A stretch of 64,000 bases of DNA, taken from Pontiella sulfatireligans. GTDB lineage: Bacteria; Verrucomicrobiota; Kiritimatiellia; Kiritimatiellales; Pontiellaceae. Position 1 is the first letter of the stretch. Each line of letters opens with the position of its first letter. Location of the stretch: positions 124,001 to 188,000 of the forward strand of contig NZ_CAAHFH010000003.1 in the NCBI RefSeq assembly GCF_900890705.1. Reading direction: 5' to 3'. The translations under genes and the position numbers were made by a program. The notes beneath the pieces were generated by a model, which saw nothing but the letters and a program-made list of their open reading frames with translations, was not told the DNA's origin and searched no databases. Positions 1 through 8,237 of this stretch are shown here, one piece after another.

Positions 1-258
1 GTTCAGAAAAAGGACGGCGAATGGCCGTTGGAAAAAGCGCTGGCTGATATTTTCGTCTTTACCCCGTTGCGCTCGGTTCGAAACGCCTACAACTTTAACC
101 TCGCCGCTAGCACGGTGGCGGTCAATACAGTCAAGAAAACCGGCACCATCGCCATCCGCGCTGTAAAGGAGACGGTGGAAGCCGCCAGCCGCGCCGGCAA
201 GGAGTCGGTGGAAAAGGTCAAAAAGAAGCAGGAAGAAAAACGTCCAAAAAACGGCTAG
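1..258 (+). CDS. Hypothetical protein, C-terminal part
   Basis: The frame is open from the first base, so only the last 85 residues are in the window and the true start lies upstream. The visible part has a short mixed region followed by a long helix-prone stretch dominated by Lys, Glu, Ala and Val, ending in a very basic tail. It could be a coiled coil or a surface-exposed charged tail. No family is recognised. The stop codon overlaps the stop of the convergent gene at 255-656 by four bases. Confidence 0.55.
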   Translation, partial: VQKKDGEWPLEKALADIFVFTPLRSVRNAYNFNLAASTVAVNTVKKTGTIAIRAVKETVEAASRAGKESVEKVKKKQEEKRPKNG

Positions 259-656
259 CCCACCGGAATGTCGTCGTCGGCTTCCACCGCCGGCACAACG
301 ACGGCTTCCGCCGGTTCATCCTGCAGCTGTTCGCTCGGCTCGATAACAATCGGAGCGGCGTTCGTGGCCGAAAGCCCTCCCAGCGCACCGCCCTCCAACC
401 CCGGCAAGCCAGACATCGTAGATTCGGGCTCCGGTTCATCGCGCTCCTGAGGAGCCTGCCTTGGAAGCGAATCGGGATGCTCGCCGACCAGCTTTAGATA
501 GGGTTCATAGGCCCACGGCGCAAAACGGCCGACGGTAGACGCCTTCAGCTCCACGATCCCGCCAATCACAGCCGCCTCGAAAATAAACAGTGCAACCACC
601 AAAGCGGTCGCCACATATGCGGCCGGCATCGATCTGCGTGTTTCCAAATCTTTCAT
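255..656 (-). CDS. Hypothetical single-pass membrane protein, acidic/Pro-rich tail
   Basis: A 133-residue protein. About twelve polar residues precede one strong hydrophobic segment (roughly residues 12-36), which is either a membrane anchor or an uncleaved signal. The rest is a low-complexity Pro/Glu/Ala-rich tail, probably extracytoplasmic and disordered. No family was recognised. It is divergent from glyQS and converges with the gene ending at 258. The ribosome site is weak, so the start is uncertain; a downstream in-frame Met at residue 10 is possible but would leave almost no N-terminal flank. Confidence 0.5.
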   Translation of the reverse strand: MKDLETRRSMPAAYVATALVVALFIFEAAVIGGIVELKASTVGRFAPWAYEPYLKLVGEHPDSLPRQAPQERDEPEPESTMSGLPGLEGGALGGLSATNAAPIVIEPSEQLQDEPAEAVVVPAVEADDDIPVG

Positions 657-754
657 GGCCTACTGAAGTAATGGAGTTTGGCGCCCTTGTACACGCTTTT
701 CTTGCGTTTGTTCTGCTTGACCCCCCCAACCGCCTTGGGCATTCTCGCCGGCTT

Positions 755-2299
755 ATGAAAGCAAACGACTATCACGTAACGATGGACGCCCTTGTGAGTC
801 TCTGCAAGCGGCGTGGGTTCATTTTCCAGACTTCGGAAATCTACGGCGGCATTAACGGCTTCTGGGACTACGGCCCCCTCGGCGTAGAGCTCAAGCGCAA
901 CATCAAGGCCTGCTGGTGGAAATCCATGACGCAGCTGCGCGAGGACGTTGTTGGCCTCGACAGCTCGATCATCATGCATCCCCGCGTCTGGGAAGCGTCC
1001 GGCCACGTCGGCAACTTCAAGGATCCGATGCTCGACTGCCGCGAAACCAAGAGCCGCTACCGCGCCGACCAAATCTTCGTGCTCAAGCACAAGACCGACG
1101 CCGAAGCCCTCATGTTCGCCTTCCACGAAAACGCACCGGCCCCGGCCGAGAAAAAGGTTAAGAAGGTCGCGAAAGGCAACGCCGCCGACTACGACCAAGT
1201 CGCCCTGCTCGACATTCCGCTCGAAGCCTACACCAAGCTCGTCGGCCCCGACACCAACGAACCCGGCACCCTCACCGAGCCGCGCGCGTTCAACCTCATG
1301 TTCAAAACCTACGTCGGCCCCGTCGAAGAAAGCTCCAATGTGGCGTACCTCCGCCCCGAAACCGCGCAGGGCATCTTCGCCCAGTTCGGCAACGTCTGCT
1401 CCACCGTCCGCAACAAGGTGCCCTTCGGCATTGCGCAGATCGGCAAGGCGTTCCGCAACGAAATCAACCCGCGCAACTACACCTTCCGTTCGCGCGAGTT
1501 CGAACAGATGGAACTCGAATTCTTCATCAAGCCCGGCACCGATGCCGAGCAGCATGAATACTGGGTCGCCGAGCGCCTCAAGTGGTACGAAAAGGTCGGC
1601 CTCCCCGAAGGACGCATGCACCGCGACATCCACGAAGGCGACGCCCTCGCCCACTATGCCAGCGCCTGCACCGATATTCTCTACGACTTCCCGTTTGGCA
1701 CGCAGGAGCTCGAAGGCATCGCCGCCCGCGGCAACTTCGACCTGACCCAGCACCAGAACACCAGCGGCAAAAAACTCGAATACCACGACGAAGCGACCAA
1801 GGAAACCTACATTCCCCACGTCATCGAACCGTCCGCCGGCGTCGACCGCATCGCCCTCGCGCTGCTGTGCGAAGCCTATCGCATCGAATGGATTCCAAAA
1901 GGCAAAGACGGCGGCGAAGTCCTCACGGCCGAAGTCGGCGTTGAACGTGCCCCCGAAGGCTACGAAGCCCGCACCGTGCTGCGCTTCTCGCCCTGCATTG
2001 CTCCGTACAAGGTGGCCATCCTGCCGCTGGTCAAAAACAAGGAGCCCTTGGTTGAAAAAGCCCGCGGACTCTACGAGCAGCTTTCCAAGCGTTGGAAATG
2101 CTTCTACGACCAAACCGGCGCCATTGGCCGCCGCTACCGCCGTCAGGACGAGATCGGAACGCCGCTGTGCGTCACGGTCGACTTCGAAACGATCGAAGAA
2201 GACGATTGCGTCACGATCCGCGACCGCGACACCATGAAGCAGATCCGCCTGCCCATCGCCGAGTTGGAAGCCTACATCGCCAACATCGTCGACTTCTAA
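755..2299 (+). CDS. glyQS: Glycyl-tRNA synthetase, dimeric (alpha2) type
   Basis: Class II aminoacyl-tRNA synthetase charging tRNA-Gly in the cytoplasm. The N-terminus contains the signature SLCKRRGFIFQTSEIYGG followed by WDYGPLG, typical of the single-chain GlyRS also found in archaea, eukaryotes and many bacteria. Motif 2 is visible as FRNEINPRNYTFRSREFEQ, motif 3 near EPSAGVDRIALAL, and the C-terminal anticodon-binding domain starts around KVAILPLVKNKEPLV. At 514 residues it is full length. The frame is open back to 590, but homology starts at the ATG at 755 or the nearby Met ten codons in, so the upstream extension is not expected to be coding. A clear terminator follows. Confidence 0.95.
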   Translation: MKANDYHVTMDALVSLCKRRGFIFQTSEIYGGINGFWDYGPLGVELKRNIKACWWKSMTQLREDVVGLDSSIIMHPRVWEASGHVGNFKDPMLDCRETKSRYRADQIFVLKHKTDAEALMFAFHENAPAPAEKKVKKVAKGNAADYDQVALLDIPLEAYTKLVGPDTNEPGTLTEPRAFNLMFKTYVGPVEESSNVAYLRPETAQGIFAQFGNVCSTVRNKVPFGIAQIGKAFRNEINPRNYTFRSREFEQMELEFFIKPGTDAEQHEYWVAERLKWYEKVGLPEGRMHRDIHEGDALAHYASACTDILYDFPFGTQELEGIAARGNFDLTQHQNTSGKKLEYHDEATKETYIPHVIEPSAGVDRIALALLCEAYRIEWIPKGKDGGEVLTAEVGVERAPEGYEARTVLRFSPCIAPYKVAILPLVKNKEPLVEKARGLYEQLSKRWKCFYDQTGAIGRRYRRQDEIGTPLCVTVDFETIEEDDCVTIRDRDTMKQIRLPIAELEAYIANIVDF

Positions 2300-2314
2300 G
2301 GTTTCAATCCCTGG

Positions 2315-2345
2315 AAAAGCCCGCCCGCAACGGCGGGCTTTTTTG
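2315..2345 (+). terminator. Rho-independent terminator of glyQS
   Basis: GC-rich inverted repeat AGCCCGCC...GGCGGGCT followed by a run of six T, about 15 bases after the glyQS stop codon. The same GCCCxCC/GGCGGGC hairpin with a T-run recurs inside each 430-bp tandem unit at 11-12.7 kb. Confidence 0.9.
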
Positions 2346-2588
2346 TTTGGCAGGGCGTGCTCGCCGAGCGCGCCATGCGGAGGACTCGGCCACCCGCATT
2401 GCGCACGGGCGGACGGCTCGGAGAGTTAAGGCACTCACTTGACGGAATAATTCAGAAATTTACCTATCTACTTCTGTCATCCGAGTTTATCGGTGGCAAC
2501 AACTCCCGCCTGGTCGTTCTTGTGCGGTTCATTTCCGTTTCCAGGTTTACCTGCCCCACTCGTCAAGTCGAATGCCTCCGCTTCCAGT

Positions 2589-2732
2589 AATTCTAATTTT
2601 GGGACATGGCGAAAAGGTGCCGCCTGAACTTAGCCATTCTGATGGCGTAGGTCTGGCAAAAGCTCTGTGGCTGCGGCTGCCGGATCTACGGCTTCGCCTA
2701 AGTTCCGGCGTTACTGCTCCACAATTAGAATT
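2589..2732. repeat. Long imperfect inverted repeat, attC- or MITE-like
   Basis: The outer arms AATTCTAATT (2589-2598) and AATTAGAATT (2723-2732) are perfect complements. The inner arms CTGAACTTAG (2624-2633) and CTAAGTTCCGG (2698-2708) also pair. The GAAC/GTTC symmetry and an inner arm-to-arm length near 85 bp recall the attC sites of this window. It lies downstream of intI, on the side where cassettes are not normally found, so it could instead be an unrelated miniature element. Confidence 0.4.
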
Positions 2733-2894
2733 GCTGCTCCACTTCGCTCCAGCTCGTCATCGCCATTCCGTGCGCTGGCTCGGACAGAGCCTCGCCCTCC
2801 AACCCTGTTCATGAAAAATCCAGCACAGCTGGCGGGGGTACTAAAACGAGGACAATGAAGAAGGCATGTAGTCCACAGCCTTTAGGCTGAATAT

Positions 2895-2921
2895 GCGTGA
2901 GCAGGAAGCAGCTGCTCACGC
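2895..2921 (-). terminator. Hairpin downstream of intI
   Basis: Perfect 9-bp arms GCGTGAGCA / TGCTCACGC around a 9-base loop, about 20 bases past the intI stop codon. There is no T-run, so termination is only a possibility. It is followed by GTGA/TCAC-rich text (CTCACCCGTCACTCGTCACG) of a kind that recurs near 31,560-31,610. Confidence 0.4.
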
Positions 2922-2942
2922 CTCACCCGTCACTCGTCACGC

Positions 2943-4220
2943 TCAGAGCAAATCCAGCGGGCTCTTCGGCTTGCTGCTCATCTCCTTCACCACATGCGTA
3001 TAAATCATCGTGGTTTCCAGGCTCTTATGCCCCAGCAACTCCTGCACCTCCCGAATATTCGTACCGCCCATCAGAAGATGCGTCGCAAAACTATGGCGCA
3101 GCGTATGAACCGTGGCGTGCTTATAAATCTCCGCGGCTTTAACCGCCTTCGATAACGCCCCCTGCATCACCTTTTCGCTCACATGATGCCGCCGTGTTTT
3201 TCCAGACCTTGGATCCACCGAAAGGTTTTTTGCCGGGAACACATACTGCCATTTGAACTCGCGCGGAGCATTGGGATATTTTTTATCCAGCGCGCCCGGA
3301 AGATAAACCGCCCCGAAACCCTTCTTCAGATCTCGCTCATGCAAATCCTTCACCTTTTTCAGATGCTCCTTCAGATCAGCCGTCAGCGAATCCGGAAGCA
3401 GCGTCGCCCGATCTTTATCCCCCTTGCCGCTCCGCACAAAAAGGAGATCATTTTCGAAATCCAGATCCTGCACCCGCAGCCGAATCGTCTCGGAGACCCG
3501 AAGCCCCCCGCCATAGGTCAGGCGCAACATGAGCTGCTTCGTCCCTTCCACTTCATTCAGGAGCCGCTTCACCTCATCCACCGAAAGCACAACCGGCAGC
3601 CGCTTGCCTCGCCGGGCGCGCACCGCGTCCACCTCAGGAACCTCAATCTTGAGCGTATCCTTAAACAAAAACATCAATGCGCTGAAGGCCTGATTTTGCG
3701 TGGAGGATGCCACATTTCTTCGGAGTGCCAAGTGCGAGAGGAAACTACGCATCGAACCCGTCGCCTTCCAGTCCAACCCCTGATCGGAAACATACCTGAA
3801 ATAGCGGGCCACCCATTCCAGATAGGTCTGCTCCGTCCGGTAGGCATAATGCCGGATCCGCAGCAGCTCGCGCATCCTGCAGGCCGTCTCGCCGGCCTCC
3901 GCCGGCAGCGGTTCACCGGCCGGAACCGCAGGCGCGGCATCCAGCGGAGGGCGGTGCCCGTTGGCCTCGGGAAGATAAACATTCAGGTAGAGTTTCACCG
4001 CCTGTGCGGCCTGCCGTTGCCGCCACTCCTCCACCGAACCATCCCGCGCAAGTTGATCCGCAAAGCACATCACCTGATCCCGCCCCGAAAGCTCCTCAGC
4101 GGAAAACTCCGACAACAGAAAACGCCGTACCCAGCCCACATAGTACGAACGATACTTCTCTTCGACGAGATTTCTCAACTTCAAGAAATCCTCAAACTCC
4201 TTGAGATCAATATATTGCAT
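2943..4220 (-). CDS. intI: Integron integrase (IntI-type tyrosine recombinase)
   Basis: Site-specific recombinase that inserts and excises gene cassettes by acting on attI and folded attC. The catalytic tyrosine-recombinase residues are visible at R241, H372, R375, H398 and Y407. The IntI-specific insertion is present at roughly residues 303-345 (LPGALDKKYPNAPREFKWQY, then DPRSGKTRRHH), which separates it from XerC/D. The C-terminal SPLDLL matches IntI1. At 425 residues it is about 90 longer than IntI1; the extra N-terminus (1-85) looks like a second core-binding domain. A ribosome site AAGGAG precedes the ATG by eight bases. It faces away from the cassettes, as in classical integrons. Confidence 0.95.
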   Translation of the reverse strand: MQYIDLKEFEDFLKLRNLVEEKYRSYYVGWVRRFLLSEFSAEELSGRDQVMCFADQLARDGSVEEWRQRQAAQAVKLYLNVYLPEANGHRPPLDAAPAVPAGEPLPAEAGETACRMRELLRIRHYAYRTEQTYLEWVARYFRYVSDQGLDWKATGSMRSFLSHLALRRNVASSTQNQAFSALMFLFKDTLKIEVPEVDAVRARRGKRLPVVLSVDEVKRLLNEVEGTKQLMLRLTYGGGLRVSETIRLRVQDLDFENDLLFVRSGKGDKDRATLLPDSLTADLKEHLKKVKDLHERDLKKGFGAVYLPGALDKKYPNAPREFKWQYVFPAKNLSVDPRSGKTRRHHVSEKVMQGALSKAVKAAEIYKHATVHTLRHSFATHLLMGGTNIREVQELLGHKSLETTMIYTHVVKEMSSKPKSPLDLL

Positions 4221-4236
4221 CGACTGCTCCTTGTTT

Positions 4237-4267
4237 CGGAGATTATAAGAGGCTCTTATAATCTCCG
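4237..4267. promoter_or_regulatory. 31-bp perfect palindrome at the intI promoter
   Basis: Two 15-bp arms (CGGAGATTATAAGAG and its exact complement) around a single central base, ending 17 bases upstream of the intI start codon. It contains a TATAAT on each strand, so it probably overlaps the intI -10 box and could be a repressor operator or an integrase binding site. Related half-motifs (AGAGGCTCTT) recur at 4337-4350 and 4612-4622. No LexA box of the usual type was recognised. Confidence 0.7.
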
Positions 4268-4321
4268 ATATACGTGGTTTTAGGAGCCTTTTCGCCCCAA
4301 AACCGACCTGTTCACCGATAT

Positions 4322-4351
4322 TTGAACAGGATTATCAGAGCCTCTTATAAC
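4322..4351 (+). promoter_or_regulatory. Candidate cassette promoter Pc
   Basis: TTGAAC (4322-4327), an 18-base spacer and TATAAC (4346-4351) form a good sigma-70-type promoter pointing into the cassettes. The -10 box sits at the edge of the second copy of the AGAGnCTCTTATAA motif, so factors binding that motif would affect it. This is predicted from sequence only. Confidence 0.5.
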
Positions 4352-4602
4352 CCTGCTATTTCCGGTTTTTAAGATCATATCCATCCACAGTCTTATTCGC
4401 CCGGAACAAAATTTATATACTTTCTGGCAATAAGTATTTGAAGTTTTATCTCCAAAAAATTACGCTGTATTCAAATGAAATGCATTTAAAGAGAAGGAGC
4501 ACGGGCCTCCTGCCGAAGCATAAAACGTCGATGCTTCGCTAAAAAAAAACCAAGGACGGTAGTTTGATGTCGCAAGAGAGCCAGACAGCGAAGATGCCAA
4601 AA

Positions 4603-4641
4603 CCGGAAATTAAGAGGCTCTTCTAATTAACGTTCTCTTAG
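4603..4641 (+). other. attI: attI-like recombination site
   Basis: Contains a third copy of the AAGAGGCTCTT motif followed by TAACGTTCTCTTAG. GTTCTCT at 4632-4638 fits the RYYYAAC/GTTRRRY-type core, and the AACGTT context is the same as at the ends of the attC sites below. It lies between intI and the first cassette gene, with cassette 1 beginning at T4633. Position and core support attI; the exact accessory binding sites are inferred. Confidence 0.7.
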
Positions 4642-4645
4642 TAAA

Positions 4646-5869
4646 ATGAAAATATACAAAACAATAATTACATCACTGTCTTTGCTCTTCTGTTTGCAAG
4701 GAATTGCCAATGCCGATAGTGAAGCAGCTCCATATCCATGGGTGACCACTTCAAAAAATGAAAAGATACTGTTCAAGATGGTTCCTCAGAAATTCCATTG
4801 GGAAAACGATGACAGAAGTCTGGTAGTAGACAGAGAAGCTTTCGGGATTGCTTATAAAATTGATGATAGCGGAGGTTTCGAGGAATTGTGGCGTGTTGAA
4901 GGTTGGTACGCCTTCGGGGGAGAAATATCTGACGATGGAAAATACTTCGTTCGCTATGGACCATGGGCCAGCGACCAAAAGGGGTTCACTGATCTAGCTA
5001 TTGCCTTTTACGAAAGCGGAGAGTTGTTAAAGGAGTATCAGGTTCAGGAACTCATAAAGAATACAAACAGTCTTGAGCACTCCGTCTCCCACTACCAGTG
5101 GAAAGCTAGATCCCAGTCCAAACCCAATGGATTTGAATATCGTTCCTACTTTCATTTGGTCATGATTGATAAAACAGCCTACAGGTTTAATTATGAAACA
5201 GGAGAAATCGTAGATGTTGGAATAGATGTCAATGCCAAGTCTCCTACTGAGGCCAGTCATGAAAAGTTGGCCAGAAAAAATATTAGCGGGATCGGGATCT
5301 TATCAGAATCCGACTTCCAAGATGCGTATGAGGAACATTTCACCCTTTACTTTATTGAAGCGCACGAGGGAGAGATGTCTGACGTTCATTACAAAGACCC
5401 CGTTTGGGAAACGCATTTGCGTCCAAAGAAAAAATATTCGCACGTCTGTATCGGTTCAATGACACTGCCCATTCATGACGGAGGAGTTGTAAGGACTTCC
5501 ATCACCCCCTCGGAAATTGACAATGCTTTTGAAACAGCCTTATCACATCCGTACATATTGCATCGTTTTGAAGGGGAAACATCACAGGCCCAACTAGTGC
5601 TGTATCTTCAAGAGGACTTACTTCACAAAAATACAAAGCATCTCAAGAATCAGTATAAAAAAGTCAAGAGAGCTGAACTGGCAGAAGAGAAGCTTCGTGA
5701 TTGGACAGAGTTTTGGATTACTCCGAATTCACCTGAATGCACCTCTTTCTTTCTCAACACCAAAACAAAAGAGATCATATATTTCGACAGACCAAGCTGG
5801 AGTGCGCCATCTGTACTTTCTTTGGCAGGTCCTGACTGGAAAGAACAAACAAGAGAACCAGAACATTGA
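4646..5869 (+). CDS. Cassette 1: exported protein of unknown function
   Basis: A 407-residue protein with a clear N-terminal signal peptide (hydrophobic core ITSLSLLFCLQG, cleavage around NADSE). The mature part is rich in aromatic and acidic residues with repeated short strand-like segments (for example ISDDGKYFVRYGPW), suggesting a beta-rich, perhaps propeller-like, periplasmic protein. No family was recognised. It begins 13 bases after the attI crossover point and its stop codon lies inside attC1, the normal layout of a first integron cassette. Base composition is clearly AT-richer than glyQS or the gcv genes, in keeping with acquisition. Confidence 0.75.
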   Translation: MKIYKTIITSLSLLFCLQGIANADSEAAPYPWVTTSKNEKILFKMVPQKFHWENDDRSLVVDREAFGIAYKIDDSGGFEELWRVEGWYAFGGEISDDGKYFVRYGPWASDQKGFTDLAIAFYESGELLKEYQVQELIKNTNSLEHSVSHYQWKARSQSKPNGFEYRSYFHLVMIDKTAYRFNYETGEIVDVGIDVNAKSPTEASHEKLARKNISGIGILSESDFQDAYEEHFTLYFIEAHEGEMSDVHYKDPVWETHLRPKKKYSHVCIGSMTLPIHDGGVVRTSITPSEIDNAFETALSHPYILHRFEGETSQAQLVLYLQEDLLHKNTKHLKNQYKKVKRAELAEEKLRDWTEFWITPNSPECTSFFLNTKTKEIIYFDRPSWSAPSVLSLAGPDWKEQTREPEH

Positions 5870-5940
5870 CCCTACTCGGTACAACGCCCGGTGATCCGGT
5901 CAACGTTGGAGTCCCGAGCGGGTCATGTTGAACGTTGGGA
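5852..5940 (+). other. attC: attC site 1
   Basis: Starts with AGAGAAC+CAG (R'' side) and ends with AACGTTGGGA, whose core is GTTGGGA at 5934-5940. Stem arms GACCC/GGGTC and CTCGG/CCGAG pair across the site, and the inner segment carries ACAACGCCCG, shared by the other sites of this array. The upstream gene ends inside it. Confidence 0.75.
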
Positions 5941-5959
5941 TGCGATAAAACTAAAACAC

Positions 5960-6259
5960 ATGAAAAAGAAAATATTCATTATCCAGCTTGCTGTAACTTT
6001 TTTTGTGAGTTTCATCATCGCATTAACGATGCGAGGGGAATCAATAGATTTTTGCTTTATGGAATATGCAGGAGTTATCTCTTCCTTATTGATTCCTGCA
6101 CCATATTTCATCGCAATTGCAGTGGCTGTACTGGGAAGAATAGGTATATCTGCAGTCATAAATTTAGCACTCAAAAGATGGCCTATAGCTTCCATAATTA
6201 TAGATGTGTTGATTACGTTATTGATCTCAGCATCGAATAATATTCCGTTAAGTTTTTAA
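5960..6259 (+). CDS. Cassette 2: small membrane protein
   Basis: A 99-residue hydrophobic protein with about three predicted membrane segments (IIQLAVTFFVSFIIALTM, then YFIAIAVAVLGRI, then IIIDVLITLLISA). The frame is open further upstream, but that part lies inside attC1. The ATG at 5960, immediately followed by Lys-rich codons before the first membrane helix, is therefore the likely start. The family is unknown. It occupies its cassette alone between attC1 and attC2. AT-rich composition supports foreign origin. Confidence 0.65.
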   Translation: MKKKIFIIQLAVTFFVSFIIALTMRGESIDFCFMEYAGVISSLLIPAPYFIAIAVAVLGRIGISAVINLALKRWPIASIIIDVLITLLISASNNIPLSF

Positions 6260-6279
6260 CCGTAAAAAATGAAAATATT

Positions 6280-6366
6280 TCCCAACCAGCAGGTCGAGCC
6301 TATCGTGACAACGCCCGTCGATGAAGTTGAAGCACAATCCACTCAGGCTCACCCGTAACGTTAGCG
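6280..6366 (+). other. attC: attC site 2
   Basis: R'' TCCCAAC followed by CAGCAGGTC, arm GAGCCT pairing with AGGCTC, inner ACAACGCCCG, and terminal AACGTTAGCG with core GTTAGCG (6360-6366). It shares the phrase GAGCCTATCGTGACAACGCC with attC3. Confidence 0.8.
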
Positions 6367-6379
6367 GATCATAAATAAA

Positions 6380-6745
6380 ATGAATGAAGGTCAATCCATA
6401 ATTCCTAGATACTTCCTCATGGGAACAGCCGGAATATTTGTTTTAAGAAATCAATCAGCCTCTCAATTTGTGAACACCATTGAAGGCACACCAGCCATTA
6501 TAATTGGTTCAATATTATTCGTGGTTTCATCCTATTTCATTTTAAGAGATTATCTTTCACTTTCCAAAGTCGGGAAATCAGGCCTGACAGGATTAATGAT
6601 CGTATTTTACATCGCCTTACTTTCAATGATTTGGATAAGCCCATCATTTGAAGAACTCAAGAAAGTTCTAATTTACAGCTCTCTAATTGGGATATTTATT
6701 GTTGGGAATATTTTTGAGCGAATTACTTATCGGGAACTAAAATGA
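6380..6745 (+). CDS. Cassette 3: small membrane protein
   Basis: A 121-residue hydrophobic protein starting 14 bases after the attC2 crossover. About four membrane segments are visible (FLMGTAGIFVL, AIIIGSILFVVSSYFIL, GLMIVFYIALLSMIWI, VLIYSSLIGIFIVGNIF). No family was recognised. Its own attC is not directly downstream: the array is interrupted by the IS91-type element, and the matching attC is probably attC3 at 9215. Confidence 0.65.
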   Translation: MNEGQSIIPRYFLMGTAGIFVLRNQSASQFVNTIEGTPAIIIGSILFVVSSYFILRDYLSLSKVGKSGLTGLMIVFYIALLSMIWISPSFEELKKVLIYSSLIGIFIVGNIFERITYRELK

Positions 6746-7154
6746 AAAAATCGCTAACAATAAAGCAATGAAGTGATCTGTACTGAGGCACGAAGGGAAC
6801 GATCAGCATCATTGTCAGGTTCATGTAAGCTGCGGAGAGGCGGCATGATTAAAGCGTCGGAGACGCGCTTGATCATCCGTGGAGGAAGGGGCCCCCTTAT
6901 ATATAGGGCAATGCTTAAGCGGCTTTGCCGCTGGTATCGGTTATTCGTTATTCGTTATGAGGAAAAGAGGATGCCTGCGAGTGCAGGTATCGTTTTCCGA
7001 GCTTCTTTCTCTCTTTTTTTATCCTGAATTTCGACTGTTTTTCCATTTTTCAAACGTCTGGACAGACCGCTGCGTTGCCGCTTCCAAAGCTTGGAAGCGG
7101 GAGGCCTTTATCGTGTCGCGGCCGTCCCGGCTGCGGGCTGAAACAGTCGGTCTA
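6746..7154. other. Junction between cassette 3 and the IS91-type element
   Basis: About 400 bases without a credible gene. Begins with ATCGCTAACAATAAAGC, which could be the start of a cassette-3 attC, but no matching right end follows. Several hairpins occur here: GCGTC/GACGC inside ATGATTAAA...CTTGATCAT (6845-6877), GCGGC/GCCGC (about 6919-6933), and GGAAAA...CCTGC/GCAGG...TTTTCC (about 6959-6999). One of these probably marks the left end of the element; I cannot fix the boundary. Confidence 0.5.
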
Positions 7155-8237
7155 CTAGCCCGTGCCGCGCGGACACGGGATAAACTCACGCCAGCGAATG
7201 AGACCGCCGCAGGTTTTGCATTTCCAGGGTTTACGGTGCGGTGGTTTCCCGGGGGGCAGCAACTCGACAAGAATCTCATAGAGCGCGCAGATGAGTTCGC
7301 GAATCCGCTCGAGCGGTACGCGGCAGTTGGACGCGAGGAATCCGTAGTGCCGCACCTTCATGAACCCGTGCGGCAGGACGTGCTGAAGATAGCGCCGCAT
7401 GAACTCGAAAATCTTGAGGCTCATTGTTTTCCAGGCTTTGGAACCGGAAGGTTTGTATTTGAAGGTCACCTCGCCGTCGGCCACGCGGATGATTCGGCTC
7501 GGCGCGATGGCCACGCGAAAGACATATTGCGCGAGATACTTGAGCGCCCGCTGGCCGTTGCCGACGTTGCGGACATCGACAACCCAGTCGGGGTTCCACA
7601 CGCACGGCGGCGCGGCGAGCCCTTCTTGTTTGAGCAGCTCCATGAACTTGGCGCGGTAGATTATCGAGAGCGGTTTGCCATGGATATAAAACTCAGCACC
7701 GGAGCTTTTCCATTCGGTCTCGTCTTTTGAGAGCCCGCCGCCGGGCACGATGAAGTGCACGTGCGGATGGTATTCAAGCTGTCGCGTCCACGTGTGCAGG
7801 ATGCCGGTAAACCCGGCGGTTTCACATCCGACAAAGCGCGGATCTTTCGCCAGCTTTTTCAGAGCGCCGGAGGCCGCTTTGAAGAGCGCGGAATAAGCCG
7901 CCTTTTGGTTGGACCGGATCAGCGAGCGGAGTTCCTTGGGCACGGTGAAGGTGATCATGAAATAATTAACCGGCAGCGCCTTCTCAAGCTGCTTGATCAA
8001 CCACTCATCCGACTTTCCGGCCTGGCAGGTCGGACAGTGCCGGTTGCCGCAGGAGCTGTCGGCATAGTGGCTTTCGCCGCAACCGTCGCACGAAAATGAA
8101 TGTTGGCCGAAAGCACCGGTGCCGCAGTTGCGGATAGCCCGGATCACCTTCCGATGATTTGAGGGCATGTCCGCACCGAAGCGCGCAAGATAGGCCGCGC
8201 CGTGAGTCTGGAAAAGGTTCTGAATGGGATTAGGCAT
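7155..8237 (-). CDS. IS91 family transposase (HUH rolling-circle)
   Basis: A 360-residue protein. The N-terminal zinc-binding region has paired cysteines (CDGCGESHYADSSCGNRHC, then PTCQ). The HUH nuclease motif appears as HPHVHFIVPGGG around the middle, followed by the region with the candidate catalytic tyrosine (LKYLAQYVFRVA). A second CxxC occurs near the C-terminus (CKTCGGLIRW). This is the IS91/ISCR-type Y-transposase that nicks and transfers a single strand. The gene overlaps the upstream tyrosine recombinase gene by eight bases, so both are probably translated from one mRNA. The frame is intact and the element may be functional. Confidence 0.93.
   Translation of the reverse strand: MPNPIQNLFQTHGAAYLARFGADMPSNHRKVIRAIRNCGTGAFGQHSFSCDGCGESHYADSSCGNRHCPTCQAGKSDEWLIKQLEKALPVNYFMITFTVPKELRSLIRSNQKAAYSALFKAASGALKKLAKDPRFVGCETAGFTGILHTWTRQLEYHPHVHFIVPGGGLSKDETEWKSSGAEFYIHGKPLSIIYRAKFMELLKQEGLAAPPCVWNPDWVVDVRNVGNGQRALKYLAQYVFRVAIAPSRIIRVADGEVTFKYKPSGSKAWKTMSLKIFEFMRRYLQHVLPHGFMKVRHYGFLASNCRVPLERIRELICALYEILVELLPPGKPPHRKPWKCKTCGGLIRWREFIPCPRGTG

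Larger units (their letters stand above)
2346..2942. other. Non-coding spacer between glyQS and intI
   Basis: About 600 bases without a credible gene; the short open frames here have no recognisable sequence. It holds a long imperfect inverted repeat (2589-2732), a GC-rich stretch resembling part of the 430-bp tandem unit (CTCGGAC...GCCTCGCCCTCC, near 2778-2800), and a 9-bp stem hairpin just after intI. Confidence 0.6.

Noticed and set aside
653..2113. 486-codon open frame on the minus strand
   Set aside because: It is antisense to glyQS throughout and its translation is low-complexity (Phe/Val/Asp/Glu/Ala-rich), as expected for the shadow of a GC-rich gene.
3183..4283. 366-codon open frame opposite the integron integrase
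   Set aside because: Antisense to a clear IntI; Pro/Arg/His-rich shadow translation.
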